Below are positions 38,960 to 47,395 of a stretch of DNA of 64,000 nucleotides, piece by piece. Both the position numbers and the translations under genes were made by a program. Within the stretch, counting starts at the first letter, position 1, and each line of letters starts with the position of its first letter. The notes below the pieces were generated by a model. That model was not told the origin of the DNA, did not search any database, and worked only from the letters and a program-made list of their open reading frames with translations. The stretch lies in contig NZ_CP151951.1 of NCBI RefSeq assembly GCF_038592985.1, positions 1,789,001 to 1,853,000 on the forward strand, read 5' to 3'. This DNA comes from Paenibacillus sp. FSL R10-2782 (GTDB lineage: Bacteria; Bacillota; Bacilli; Paenibacillales; Paenibacillaceae).

Positions 38960-40762
38960 ATGAAGTCGTTTCGTTTCAGGCTTACCTTGATGATGCTGAT
39001 TATGATTGGCGTTTCTGTCCTTGCGGCCGGCATCACCATGGGACAAATTTTTAAAAACTCAAACATGAAGGTGCTTGAGGAAAATATGGGACGTGAGATC
39101 GACCTGCTTCGCGCTACATTTCCTTTTGTCAACGCAGACGCTCTTTCCAGTAGTGATTATGTCTCTTACTATTCGGAAAAAGCAAAGGAAATTGCTAAAC
39201 TGACCGATTCACGGGTGACCTTCATTCGCAAGGATGGAACGGTGGTGGGCGATTCGCTAAGCGATCCGCGCAAGATGGAGAATCATGCCTCACGTGAAGA
39301 AATCCGGGAAGCCGCGTCGGAAGGAATCGGACGGACGATACGCTATAGTGAAACTTTGCAGCGAAATATGCTGTACGTGGCAGAGCCTGTCGTATCCGAC
39401 AAGGGTTTCGACGGATATATCCGTTTGTCCATGAACCTGAAGGCAGTGGAGGAAGGTGTGCAGCGTGGCTGGACGGCGATTGGCATTGGTCTGGTTTTGC
39501 TGTTTCTTGCCGCTGGTTTGGTCAGTTACCGCATCGCGCGGGGCCTAACCTCACCTATTGAGCATATTACAGGCGTAGCCAACCGCATTTCAAGCTTGGA
39601 TTATGACGCAAGAGTTGGCGTACAGCGCCGGGATGAGGTAGGGCAACTGGGTGAAGCCATTAACCGTATGGCGGACAGCCTGCAAAACCAAATGAAAACG
39701 ATACGTGATAATGAGGATTTGCTTCAGAGCGTCATGAGCAATATGACCGGAGGGATTCTCATGATTGATGCCGGGGAGCGCATTGCGCTTATTAACCGTG
39801 AGTCTGAGCGAATGCTCGGAGTCACTAGCAAACGGGTGACGGACAAGCCATATCACGAGCTGAAAAAGCACTACGAGCTGACAAAGCTGATCGAGGGCAG
39901 TATACAAAGCCGCGAAAGACTGCACGGTGAGGTTCATCTGTATAATCCCGAGGAACGGCTGATTCTGCTTGATGGTGTGCCAATGTATGAGGATGAAGGT
40001 GGATACCGGGGCATGCTGTTCCTCTTGCAGGATATTACAGCTATTCGGCGACTGGAAAATATGCGGAGCGAATTTGTAGCGAACGTTTCTCATGAGCTAA
40101 AAACGCCGATTGCCGCAGTCAAGGGCTTTGCTGAAACGTTGCTCGGCGGCGGGGTTAAGGATGAAGAAACATCCCGTTCCTTTTTGCAAATTATTTATGA
40201 TGAAAGCGAACGGCTGAATCGGCTGATCGGCGACATTCTGGAGCTATCCAAAATTGAATCCAAGCGTTCTCCGCTGGATTGTTCTCCGGTTCATGTGTCC
40301 TCGTTTATAGAATCATTGCTGGGAAAATTAAATAATGTAGCTGCCAAAAAAAGAATTACACTGCATATGGATGTCCCGGATGAACTGTTTATGGAGGCGG
40401 ATGAAGATAAGCTCCAGCAGATTTTTCTGAACCTGCTGTCTAATGGCATTAACTACACACTCGACGGCGGCAAGGTGAAAATCAAGGTTGTGACAGTACA
40501 ACGGGAGAATGGCACAGAGAAGGTCGTATTTACGGTTAGTGATACGGGCATAGGGATTCCGAAGAAGGACCTGCCGCGCATCTTTGAGCGCTTTTACCGG
40601 GTGGATAAAGGGCGTTCGCGCAACTCGGGTGGAACTGGTCTGGGATTGTCCATCGTCAAGCATTTGGTGGACCTGCATCATGGGGTGCTTTCCGTAGAAA
40701 GTGAGCTTGGCCTGGGCACGACATTTACGATTGAATTGCCGTTGCTGCAACAGGAAGAATGA
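38960..40762 (+). CDS. phoR: Phosphate-sensing histidine kinase PhoR
   Basis: The protein has about 600 residues. The ATG at 38960 is chosen because AAAGGA almost touches the ATG at 38948. Domains in order: helix 1 ('LTLMMLIMIGVSVLAAGITM'), an extracellular sensor (about 35-165), helix 2 ('AIGIGLVLLFLAAGLVSYRI'), HAMP, and PAS (about 255-360). HisKA follows with the phosphate-accepting His in 'FVANVSHELKTPIAAVKG', then the ATPase domain with 'NLLSNGINYT' and 'GGTGLGLSIVKHL'. It phosphorylates PhoP under phosphate limitation. It lies before phoP, the reverse of the Bacillus phoPR order. Confidence 0.9.
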   Translation: MKSFRFRLTLMMLIMIGVSVLAAGITMGQIFKNSNMKVLEENMGREIDLLRATFPFVNADALSSSDYVSYYSEKAKEIAKLTDSRVTFIRKDGTVVGDSLSDPRKMENHASREEIREAASEGIGRTIRYSETLQRNMLYVAEPVVSDKGFDGYIRLSMNLKAVEEGVQRGWTAIGIGLVLLFLAAGLVSYRIARGLTSPIEHITGVANRISSLDYDARVGVQRRDEVGQLGEAINRMADSLQNQMKTIRDNEDLLQSVMSNMTGGILMIDAGERIALINRESERMLGVTSKRVTDKPYHELKKHYELTKLIEGSIQSRERLHGEVHLYNPEERLILLDGVPMYEDEGGYRGMLFLLQDITAIRRLENMRSEFVANVSHELKTPIAAVKGFAETLLGGGVKDEETSRSFLQIIYDESERLNRLIGDILELSKIESKRSPLDCSPVHVSSFIESLLGKLNNVAAKKRITLHMDVPDELFMEADEDKLQQIFLNLLSNGINYTLDGGKVKIKVVTVQRENGTEKVVFTVSDTGIGIPKKDLPRIFERFYRVDKGRSRNSGGTGLGLSIVKHLVDLHHGVLSVESELGLGTTFTIELPLLQQEE

Positions 40763-40774
40763 ACTAGATCGGTT

Positions 40775-40806
40775 TTTACATTCTGTTAACAATGCCGTGA
40801 TAAAAT
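40775..40806 (+). promoter_or_regulatory. PhoP-box promoter of phoP
   Basis: TTTACA (40775) and TTAACA (40786) are 11 bp apart. Nine bp later stands the -10 TAAAAT (40801), extended by TG. It starts 13 bp after the phoR stop and would allow autoregulated phoP expression independent of phoR. Confidence 0.75.
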
Positions 40807-40890
40807 ATACGGGTGTTGCATGAGTATGGAAAAGATTTTGGAATTTTGACCAATGCGCCTTTAAAAGGTAAACAGGAGATGAATTTATTT

Positions 40891-41622
40891 ATGGGACAAC
40901 GCTTGCTGGTTATTGAGGATGAACCAACGCTTGCCAGATTGCTATCCTACAATTTGATACAAGAGGGTTTTGAAGTAGATACGGAGGATCACGGCAGTGC
41001 AGGGTTTGAAAAAGCCTCCAGAGAGTCCTACGATTTGATCCTGCTGGATTTGATGCTGCCCGGTATGAACGGGCTGGATATCCTGAGCAGACTTCGCCAT
41101 CAGGGCCTGACAACTCCGATCATTATTTTAACAGCCAAAAACGGCGAAGCCGAAGTTGTCCAAGGATTGAAATCAGGAGCGGACGATTACATCACGAAGC
41201 CTTTCGGTGTTTCCGAGCTGCTGGCCCGCGTAACTGCGGTGCTGCGTCGTACTTCCGGCGGGGATGAAGGTGTGCTATCCGATCAGAAAGACGGCTCCAA
41301 AATTCAATTAGGCGAGCTGGAGATTTATCCTGAAAAATATGAAGTGATTCTCGGAGGACAATCCATCAGCTTAAGACCCAAGGAATTTGAGGTGCTCCTC
41401 TATTTGTCCCGTAAGCCGGGCGTGGTATTGACTCGCGACGATCTGATGAACGCGGTCTGGGGCTTCGACTACATTGGCGGTCAACGGACGGTAGATGTGC
41501 ATGTTAGCTCATTGCGCAAGAAGCTGGAGCTGGACCCCGATTCGGTTCATATTGATTCGATTCGTGGAGTCGGATACAAGCTGGTTGTTAATAAAAAAAG
41601 AAGCGCTTCTCATTTGCTATAA
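40891..41622 (+). CDS. phoP: Response regulator PhoP (OmpR family)
   Basis: The protein has about 243 residues. AGGAGATG precedes two in-frame ATGs; the one at 40891 (MGQRLLVIEDEP) has the better spacing and gives a normal N-terminus. The receiver domain shows the acidic pair 'VIEDEP', the phosphorylated Asp in 'YDLILLDLMLPGMNG', Thr in 'IILTAKNG' and Lys in 'DDYITKPF'. The C-terminal winged helix has 'LRPKEFEVLLYLSRKPGVVL' and 'GGQRTVDVHVSSLRKKLE'. It should bind the 11-bp-spaced half-sites found before pstS, phoP, the CBS/MCP gene and the second pstB. Confidence 0.92.
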   Translation: MGQRLLVIEDEPTLARLLSYNLIQEGFEVDTEDHGSAGFEKASRESYDLILLDLMLPGMNGLDILSRLRHQGLTTPIIILTAKNGEAEVVQGLKSGADDYITKPFGVSELLARVTAVLRRTSGGDEGVLSDQKDGSKIQLGELEIYPEKYEVILGGQSISLRPKEFEVLLYLSRKPGVVLTRDDLMNAVWGFDYIGGQRTVDVHVSSLRKKLELDPDSVHIDSIRGVGYKLVVNKKRSASHLL

Positions 41623-41685
41623 ATGAGGAGCGTTTTTCTTTATGTTCGATTTTGTATGCGACGATTTTTGTGTCCATTTCGTGAT

Positions 41686-41739
41686 TTTACATTTCGTTAA
41701 CATAAACAAACGTTACAATCAACAAATGACCGATATGAT
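41686..41739 (+). promoter_or_regulatory. PhoP-box promoter of the CBS/MCP gene
   Basis: Hexamers every 11 bp read TTTACA (41686), TTAACA (41697), AAACGT (41708) and TCAACA (41719). Nine bp later stands the -10 TATGAT (41734-41739). Three of the four resemble the PhoP half-site. Confidence 0.72.
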
Positions 41740-41783
41740 GTTCCCGTCACTTCAAGTAGTCAAAAAAAGGGGACTTCAGAACG

Positions 41784-42908
41784 ATGATAACGGAACCAAA
41801 GACCCAGCCGAGTTCCACTGCCGTGATTGAACGTGAATCTAACAAGCCCATTACTACCTACGTGCCTTGCCGGGAGGTTCCGATCATTGGTACGGATATG
41901 TCTTGTAAAGAGCTATTAGCACTTATGAAAACGCAGGAAGACATTCCTTGCGTCATTGTCATTGATAAAAATGGCCTTCCGTTGGGCATTATTATGAGAG
42001 ATGCGTATAACCGCCATTTTACGGGCAGGTTTGCTGCGGCTCTGTTTTATGACAAGCCTGCGGCCATATTTGCCGACCCCGATACATTAATTGTGGATCT
42101 GGAAAGCCTGGCATCGGACATTGTAGAGCAGGCGATGCTGCGCGAAGATCAACGATTTTACGATTGCCTGCTGATTAAGGAAGGTACGCGGTTGCTTGGC
42201 GTACTGACCATTCGTGATATTTTGTCCGTCGTTCAGCGAATGCAGAGAGAGGCGGACGAGCATCGGGGTAACGTGGTTCGGCATAGCTATGATGGTGTCC
42301 ATCGGATTCAGACAACTGTGCTGGATGCCGCTAAAGAGGCTGGTGACAGTGTGCGTCTAACTCGTTCGATGAGTGAATTATCCCGCCGTGGCAAAATGGA
42401 ACTGGAAGATGTTCTGCTCTCCTACCGGGCAGTCACAGAGCAAATGAAGCGTCAGCATGAGCAGATTACAGCGCTAACTCAATTGCTGAATGACATTGCA
42501 GGCATGGCTTCCTCCATCCGCGGACTCGCGGATCAAAGTGGACTGCTGGCGATCAACGCATCGATAGAAGCAGCACATGCTGGAGAACATGGGCGTGGCT
42601 TCCAGATCGTATCTCAGGAGGTGCGGAATATGTCACTCCAAACGAAAGCCTTTTCCGCACAGATTACAAGCTTGCTTACGGATATTGAACAAATGCTGCG
42701 TGATACTGCCGATCTGACGGATACGAGCATGCAGCAGATTAATACCGGCTCACGGTATATATCCGCTGGAACCCAAACGTTTACCCAACTGTTGCAGGCC
42801 GTTGCTGAAATTGAGATCAAAAACAACGACGTGTCTCGTTCCGCAGAGGAAGCGGCTTTGAATGCAGCCGGGATTGCACAGGAGCTGGAGCTTATGCTGA
42901 ATTCCTGA
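41784..42908 (+). CDS. Soluble CBS-pair protein with a chemoreceptor (MCP) signalling domain
   Basis: The 374-residue protein starts behind AAAAGGGG. A CBS pair comes first (about 25-160): 'CVIVIDKNGLPLGIIMRDAY', then 'LLIKEGTRLLGVLTIRDILS'. A helical stretch leads to an MCP-like tip with 'LADQSGLLAINASIEAAHAG' and 'RGFQIVSQEVRNMS' (about 250-285), the hairpin that binds CheA/CheW in chemoreceptors. No signal peptide or membrane helix is present, so it is cytoplasmic. It lies between phoP and pstB/phoU and has its own PhoP-box promoter. CBS domains usually bind adenine nucleotides, so a link between energy or phosphate state and a CheA-like partner is inferred. The function is unknown. Confidence 0.85.
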   Translation: MITEPKTQPSSTAVIERESNKPITTYVPCREVPIIGTDMSCKELLALMKTQEDIPCVIVIDKNGLPLGIIMRDAYNRHFTGRFAAALFYDKPAAIFADPDTLIVDLESLASDIVEQAMLREDQRFYDCLLIKEGTRLLGVLTIRDILSVVQRMQREADEHRGNVVRHSYDGVHRIQTTVLDAAKEAGDSVRLTRSMSELSRRGKMELEDVLLSYRAVTEQMKRQHEQITALTQLLNDIAGMASSIRGLADQSGLLAINASIEAAHAGEHGRGFQIVSQEVRNMSLQTKAFSAQITSLLTDIEQMLRDTADLTDTSMQQINTGSRYISAGTQTFTQLLQAVAEIEIKNNDVSRSAEEAALNAAGIAQELELMLNS

Positions 42909-42912
42909 TCAT

Positions 42913-42966
42913 TTTACATACCGTTAACAAATCCACCACACTGAATTTACACACAGCTTATATAAT
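42913..42966 (+). promoter_or_regulatory. PhoP-box promoter of the second pstB and phoU
   Basis: Hexamers every 11 bp read TTTACA (42913), TTAACA (42924), ACCACA (42935) and TTTACA (42946). Nine bp later stands a perfect TATAAT (42961-42966). This is the strongest of the four matching promoters. Confidence 0.82.
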
Positions 42967-43035
42967 CTTCATATTGTGCAAATCAGGTGCAATGCTTGAG
43001 GACCATAACTGCAACACGAAGGAGATCATAAATCA

Positions 43036-43794
43036 ATGAATGATTCCGTTATTCGGATTGATAAGCTGAACTTGTATTATGAGAATTTTCACGCGCTGAA
43101 ACATATAAACCTGGATATTCCTGAAAAAACGGTAACAGCCTTCATCGGACCGTCCGGCTGCGGTAAATCTACTTTGCTGCGTACGCTGAATCGGATGAAT
43201 GATATGATACCGGGAACGCGTATTGAAGGTACGGTGAGTATCGCAGGTCAGGATATATATGGCGATACGATGGAAGTAGAAGCTCTGCGCAAGCAGGTGG
43301 GGATGGTTTTTCAACAGCCTAATCCGTTTCCTAAATCTATTTATGATAACGTGGCATACGGTCCGCGTCTGCATGGAATCCGGCAAAAGGACAAGCTGGA
43401 CGAACTGGTTGAGCAAAGCTTGCGGCAGGCGGCACTCTGGGAAGAGGTTAAGGACTTTCTCAAGCGTTCAGCCCTGAGCTTGTCCGGCGGACAGCAGCAG
43501 CGGCTGTGTATTGCTAGGGCGCTTGCTGTGCAGCCAGATATTTTGCTTATGGATGAGGCAACGTCAGCGCTGGACCCGATCTCCACGATGAAAATTGAAG
43601 AACTGGTTCAAGAACTGCGTGACAGATATACGATAGTCATGGTAACGCATAACATGCATCAGGCGGCTCGTGTGTCCGGCCGTACTGCGTTTTTCTTGAA
43701 CGGTGTCGTGGTAGAGGCGGCGGATACAGAGACGATGTTTTCCACGCCGCAGGATTCCCGTACGGAAGATTATATTTCCGGCCGATTCGGCTAA
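43036..43794 (+). CDS. pstB: Phosphate ABC transporter ATP-binding protein PstB (copy 2)
   Basis: The 252-residue protein is preceded by GAAGGAG. It shows Walker A '[19 protein letters not shown]', the Q-loop '[20 protein letters not shown]', signature '[17 protein letters not shown]', Walker B '[15 protein letters not shown]' and the switch His '[12 protein letters not shown]'. It is close to the canonical PstB length. No permease or binding-protein gene is beside it, only phoU, so it either serves PstCA in place of copy 1 or links the transporter to PhoU signalling. Confidence 0.94.
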   Translation: MNDSVIRIDKLNLYYENFHALKHINLDIPEKTVTAFIGPSGCGKSTLLRTLNRMNDMIPGTRIEGTVSIAGQDIYGDTMEVEALRKQVGMVFQQPNPFPKSIYDNVAYGPRLHGIRQKDKLDELVEQSLRQAALWEEVKDFLKRSALSLSGGQQQRLCIARALAVQPDILLMDEATSALDPISTMKIEELVQELRDRYTIVMVTHNMHQAARVSGRTAFFLNGVVVEAADTETMFSTPQDSRTEDYISGRFG

Positions 43795-43833
43795 AGCCAA
43801 CCAGATAGTAATGCCAGGAGGGGTGACTTCAAA

Positions 43834-44493
43834 ATGATTCGCAGAAAAGGTTTTGATGAAGGATTAGATGAACTGAGAGCTGTACTGCGTGAAATGGGTG
43901 CACATGTATCGAAGGCACTCGATCAGGCCATTGAATGTTTGCAGACCAATAATACGGAATTGGCCCAGCAGGTGGTCAAAAATGATGCATCCCTCAATGC
44001 GCTGGAAGAGAACATTCTCGATATGGGCTCCAAGCTCATTATTACCCAGCAGCCGGTAGCCAAGGATTTGCGTCGGATCATTGTTGCCTTTAAAATTTCC
44101 AGTGATCTGGAAAGGATGGGGGATTTGGCACTCGATATTGCCAAGGTCACGCTGCGTCTGGAAGGGCAGCAGGTCATCAAGCCGCTGGTGGATATTCCGC
44201 ATATGGCTTCAATCGTCAAAGAAATGATTGACGACGCGATTACATCCTATCTGGATGAAAATACAGATTTGGCTTATAAAATGGCCAAAGAGGATGATCG
44301 TGTAGATTCCATATATAGCCATATGATCAGCAATCTGTATGTGTTTATGGTAGAAAAGCCTGAGGAAGCTCCGCAAGGCATGCTGCAACTGCTCGTCGGA
44401 CGTTATATTGAACGGATTGGCGACCATGCGACGAATATCGGTGAAAGCACTGTATATCTCGTGACAGGGGAGCGACCAGATTTGAACCAGTAG
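43834..44493 (+). CDS. phoU: Phosphate-signalling protein PhoU
   Basis: The 219-residue protein starts behind CCAGGAGGGG, 39 bp after pstB. It has the two three-helix PhoU repeats, each with the metal-site pattern E/D-x-x-x-D: 'DASLNALEENILDMGSKL' with 'SSDLERMGDLALDIAKV', and 'DDRVDSIYSHMISNLY' with 'GRYIERIGDHATNIGES'. PhoU sits between the Pst transporter and PhoR and quiets the response when phosphate is plentiful. Confidence 0.95.
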   Translation: MIRRKGFDEGLDELRAVLREMGAHVSKALDQAIECLQTNNTELAQQVVKNDASLNALEENILDMGSKLIITQQPVAKDLRRIIVAFKISSDLERMGDLALDIAKVTLRLEGQQVIKPLVDIPHMASIVKEMIDDAITSYLDENTDLAYKMAKEDDRVDSIYSHMISNLYVFMVEKPEEAPQGMLQLLVGRYIERIGDHATNIGESTVYLVTGERPDLNQ

Positions 44494-44508
44494 GACTTTG
44501 AGGAATAT

Positions 44509-44578
44509 AACGGTTGTTTCTGACCCAGACTTGTCTTTGAGCAAAAGACGAATTTGGTTAGGAAGCAGCCGTTTTTTT
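44509..44578 (+). terminator. Probable terminator after phoU
   Basis: The arms near 44509-44525 (AACGGTTGTTTCTGACC) and 44556-44573 (GGTTAGGAAGCAGCCGTT) pair with several G-U and one bulge. Seven T follow. Confidence 0.7.
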
Positions 44579-44669
44579 CTGAAAAAGGAGCCTTTATGTT
44601 AAGATAGGAAAAGGAATGCGTAAAACGAAAGAACGTTTCGAATGCATTGATGAACTTGCGAGGTGCTAA

Positions 44670-47324
44670 ATGGATAAACTCATGCTTATAGATGGCAACA
44701 GTATCATTTACCGGGCGTTTTTTGCTATGCCGCCGTTAACCAATTCGAGCGGACAGCAGACGAACGCGGTGTACGGATTTACAACGATGTTGCTGCGGCT
44801 TTTGGAGGAGCATAAGCCGACGCATATACTGGTTGCCTTTGATGCTGGAAAAATAACGTTTCGCCATAAAGGATACGAGGATTACAAGGGTGGACGGGAG
44901 AAAACACCGCCGGAGCTGTCCCAACAATTCCCGCTGCTGAAAGAGCTGCTAACCGCCTTCGGGATTGCCCAGTTTGAGCTGGATGGTTATGAGGCGGACG
45001 ATATCATTGGAACCCTGTCTAAAACCGCGGACGAAGCTGGTTTTAACGTGCTGGTGGTTACCGGAGATAAGGATATGCTTCAGTTGGCTTCGGACAACGT
45101 CACTGTCGGATTGACCCGCAAAGGGGTTACCGAGGTGGAGGCATACGGACCTGAACAGATTCAGGAGCGTTATGGCTTGAAGCCGCTGCAAATTATCGAC
45201 CTCAAAGGTCTGATGGGCGATACGTCGGACAACATTCCCGGGATTCCGGGTGTGGGGGAAAAGACAGCGCTCAAGCTCCTGCATCAGTATGGATCAGTCG
45301 AAGAGGTGCTGGCGCATACGGATGAGCTGAAAGGCAAGATGAAAGAGCGCGTCGAAACGCATGCAGATGATGCACGGATGAGCAAGGATTTGGCGACCAT
45401 CTATCGGGATGTAACGCTGGACAAGCAGCTGGAGGATGTTGTCTTCGGCGGGCTGCAAGCAGAAACGGCGGGGCCTGCTCTGGCGAAGCTGGAGTTCAAG
45501 TCCTTGCTGGAGCGGTTATCCTTTTCGGGAGAGGTTGGCAGTGCAGGAATAGACGTAGAGGAAGCCGCGGCTGACGTGACCGTACTGGACGAGCAGCGGA
45601 TTGGCGAGCTGGTACATGTACTGGATACCGTCGATCTGCTGCATGTCGAGACCCATGGCGACAATCCGCATCATGCTGAAATTGTGGGGCTGGTCTTTGG
45701 CGGAGCGGGACGACAGTTTTTTATGACCTTGGATGTACTGCAAACTGATGCAGCCAAACCTGTCCGCGAATGGCTCGCCGATGCTGGGCGTAAAAAGCGG
45801 GGGCATGATCTGCACCGTACGGATTTAGCCTTGCATTGGCACGGGATCGAATTTGCCGGGGCCGAGTTCGATGTCCAGTTGGCCGGATATTTGCTGGACC
45901 CAACGGATGCGAACCAGTCACTGAGCGGATTGGCAGCCAAATATGGCTTGTCTTCGATTCGTCCGGATGATGAAGTCTTCGGCAAAGGCGCTAAATATAA
46001 AGTGCCTGATGTGGATGTGCTGTCCGATCATGTGGCGCGTAAGGCGGCGGTGATTGAAGCGCTGGTGCCTGTACAGCAGGCCGAGCTGGAAAAAACGGAA
46101 ATGCACAAGCTCTTCCATGAGCTGGAAATGCCGTTGTCCCGCATTTTAGCGGATATGGAGAAGCAGGGCATTTTGGTTCATGTGGAAGAATTGCGCGCTT
46201 TGGGTAAAGAATTTGAAGCCCAGATTGAAACGCTGGTGCGCGAGATATACAGCATTGCCGGTGTGGAGTTCAATCTGAATTCGCCCAAGCAGTTAGGTGA
46301 AATTTTGTTCGATAAGCTGGGCCTTCCTGTTATTAAAAAGACGAAAACCGGGTACTCCACCGATGCCGAGGTACTGGAAAAGCTCGCCCCATATCATGAT
46401 ATTGTGCAAAACATTTTGCAGTACCGTACCATTGCGAAACTCCAATCCACGTATGTGGAAGGATTACTTAAGGAAATTTCGGATAAAACGGGCAAGTTGC
46501 ATACGTATTTCCGGCAGACGGTTGCAGCAACCGGACGCTTGAGCAGCCAATTTCCTAATTTGCAAAATATTCCGATTCGTCTGGAAGAGGGACGTAAAAT
46601 CCGTAAGGTATTTGTGCCGTCCGAGCCGGGCTGGTCTATTCTGGCAGCGGACTATTCGCAGATCGAGCTGCGAGTGCTGGCTGATATTTCGGATGATGAG
46701 CGCTTGAAGGAAGCCTTCGTCCACGATATGGACATTCATACGAAGACCGCGTCCGATGTTTTCGGCATCCCTGCGGAAGCCGTAGATTCTAACATGCGGC
46801 GTTCTGCCAAGGCGGTTAACTTCGGGATTGTCTACGGGATCAGTGATTACGGTTTGTCGCAAAACCTAAATATTACGCGCAAGGAAGCGGCTCGCTTTAT
46901 TGACCAATATTTTGACGTGTTCCAGGGCGTTCGTCGTTACATGGATGATATTGTGAAGGATGCGAAGCGGGACGGATACGTAAAAACGCTGCTGGAGCGC
47001 AGACGTTATTTGCCGGAGATTAACGCCAGCAACTTCAACCTGCGTTCGTTCGCGGAGCGTACCGCAATGAATACGCCGATTCAAGGTACCGCAGCCGATA
47101 TTATCAAACTGGCGATGGTACAGATGGATGTGGCGCTTCGCGACCGTAATCTTCGCAGTCGTATGCTGCTTCAAGTACATGATGAGCTTGTTTTCGAGGT
47201 TCCGCCGGAGGAAATGGAAACGATGAAAGAGCTTGTCCCGGCTACGATGGAAGCGGCGCTGAATCTGTCTGTACCGCTCAAAGCGGAAGTTAGCTATGGA
47301 AGTAATTGGTATGAAGCGAAATAG
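44670..47324 (+). CDS. polA: DNA polymerase I
   Basis: The 884-residue protein starts behind GAGGTG. The 5'-3' exonuclease comes first: 'MLIDGNSIIYRAFFAMPPL', 'LDGYEADDIIGTLSK' and 'GLMGDTSDNIPGIPGVGEKT'. The middle domain has the proofreading fold but not its metal ligands: the Exo I site reads 'HVETH', the Exo II site 'GHDLHRTD' and the Exo III site 'ARKAAV'. The polymerase domain is intact, with motif A 'AADYSQIELRVLADIS', motif B 'RRSAKAVNFGIVYG' and motif C 'MLLQVHDELVFEV'. It repairs gaps and removes Okazaki primers. Loss of proofreading residues is known in Bacillus-type Pol I. Confidence 0.97.
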   Translation: MDKLMLIDGNSIIYRAFFAMPPLTNSSGQQTNAVYGFTTMLLRLLEEHKPTHILVAFDAGKITFRHKGYEDYKGGREKTPPELSQQFPLLKELLTAFGIAQFELDGYEADDIIGTLSKTADEAGFNVLVVTGDKDMLQLASDNVTVGLTRKGVTEVEAYGPEQIQERYGLKPLQIIDLKGLMGDTSDNIPGIPGVGEKTALKLLHQYGSVEEVLAHTDELKGKMKERVETHADDARMSKDLATIYRDVTLDKQLEDVVFGGLQAETAGPALAKLEFKSLLERLSFSGEVGSAGIDVEEAAADVTVLDEQRIGELVHVLDTVDLLHVETHGDNPHHAEIVGLVFGGAGRQFFMTLDVLQTDAAKPVREWLADAGRKKRGHDLHRTDLALHWHGIEFAGAEFDVQLAGYLLDPTDANQSLSGLAAKYGLSSIRPDDEVFGKGAKYKVPDVDVLSDHVARKAAVIEALVPVQQAELEKTEMHKLFHELEMPLSRILADMEKQGILVHVEELRALGKEFEAQIETLVREIYSIAGVEFNLNSPKQLGEILFDKLGLPVIKKTKTGYSTDAEVLEKLAPYHDIVQNILQYRTIAKLQSTYVEGLLKEISDKTGKLHTYFRQTVAATGRLSSQFPNLQNIPIRLEEGRKIRKVFVPSEPGWSILAADYSQIELRVLADISDDERLKEAFVHDMDIHTKTASDVFGIPAEAVDSNMRRSAKAVNFGIVYGISDYGLSQNLNITRKEAARFIDQYFDVFQGVRRYMDDIVKDAKRDGYVKTLLERRRYLPEINASNFNLRSFAERTAMNTPIQGTAADIIKLAMVQMDVALRDRNLRSRMLLQVHDELVFEVPPEEMETMKELVPATMEAALNLSVPLKAEVSYGSNWYEAK

Positions 47325-47395
47325 GTTATTTCAACGAGTAGATAGTCCCAATTTAACGCTGCTTCCGTTATAATATAGGGTGAGGTGAAGACATC

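Noticed and set aside
43036..43794. Recent duplication of pstB
   Set aside because: The two PstB proteins differ at many positions and in N-terminal length, and the flanking DNA is unrelated.
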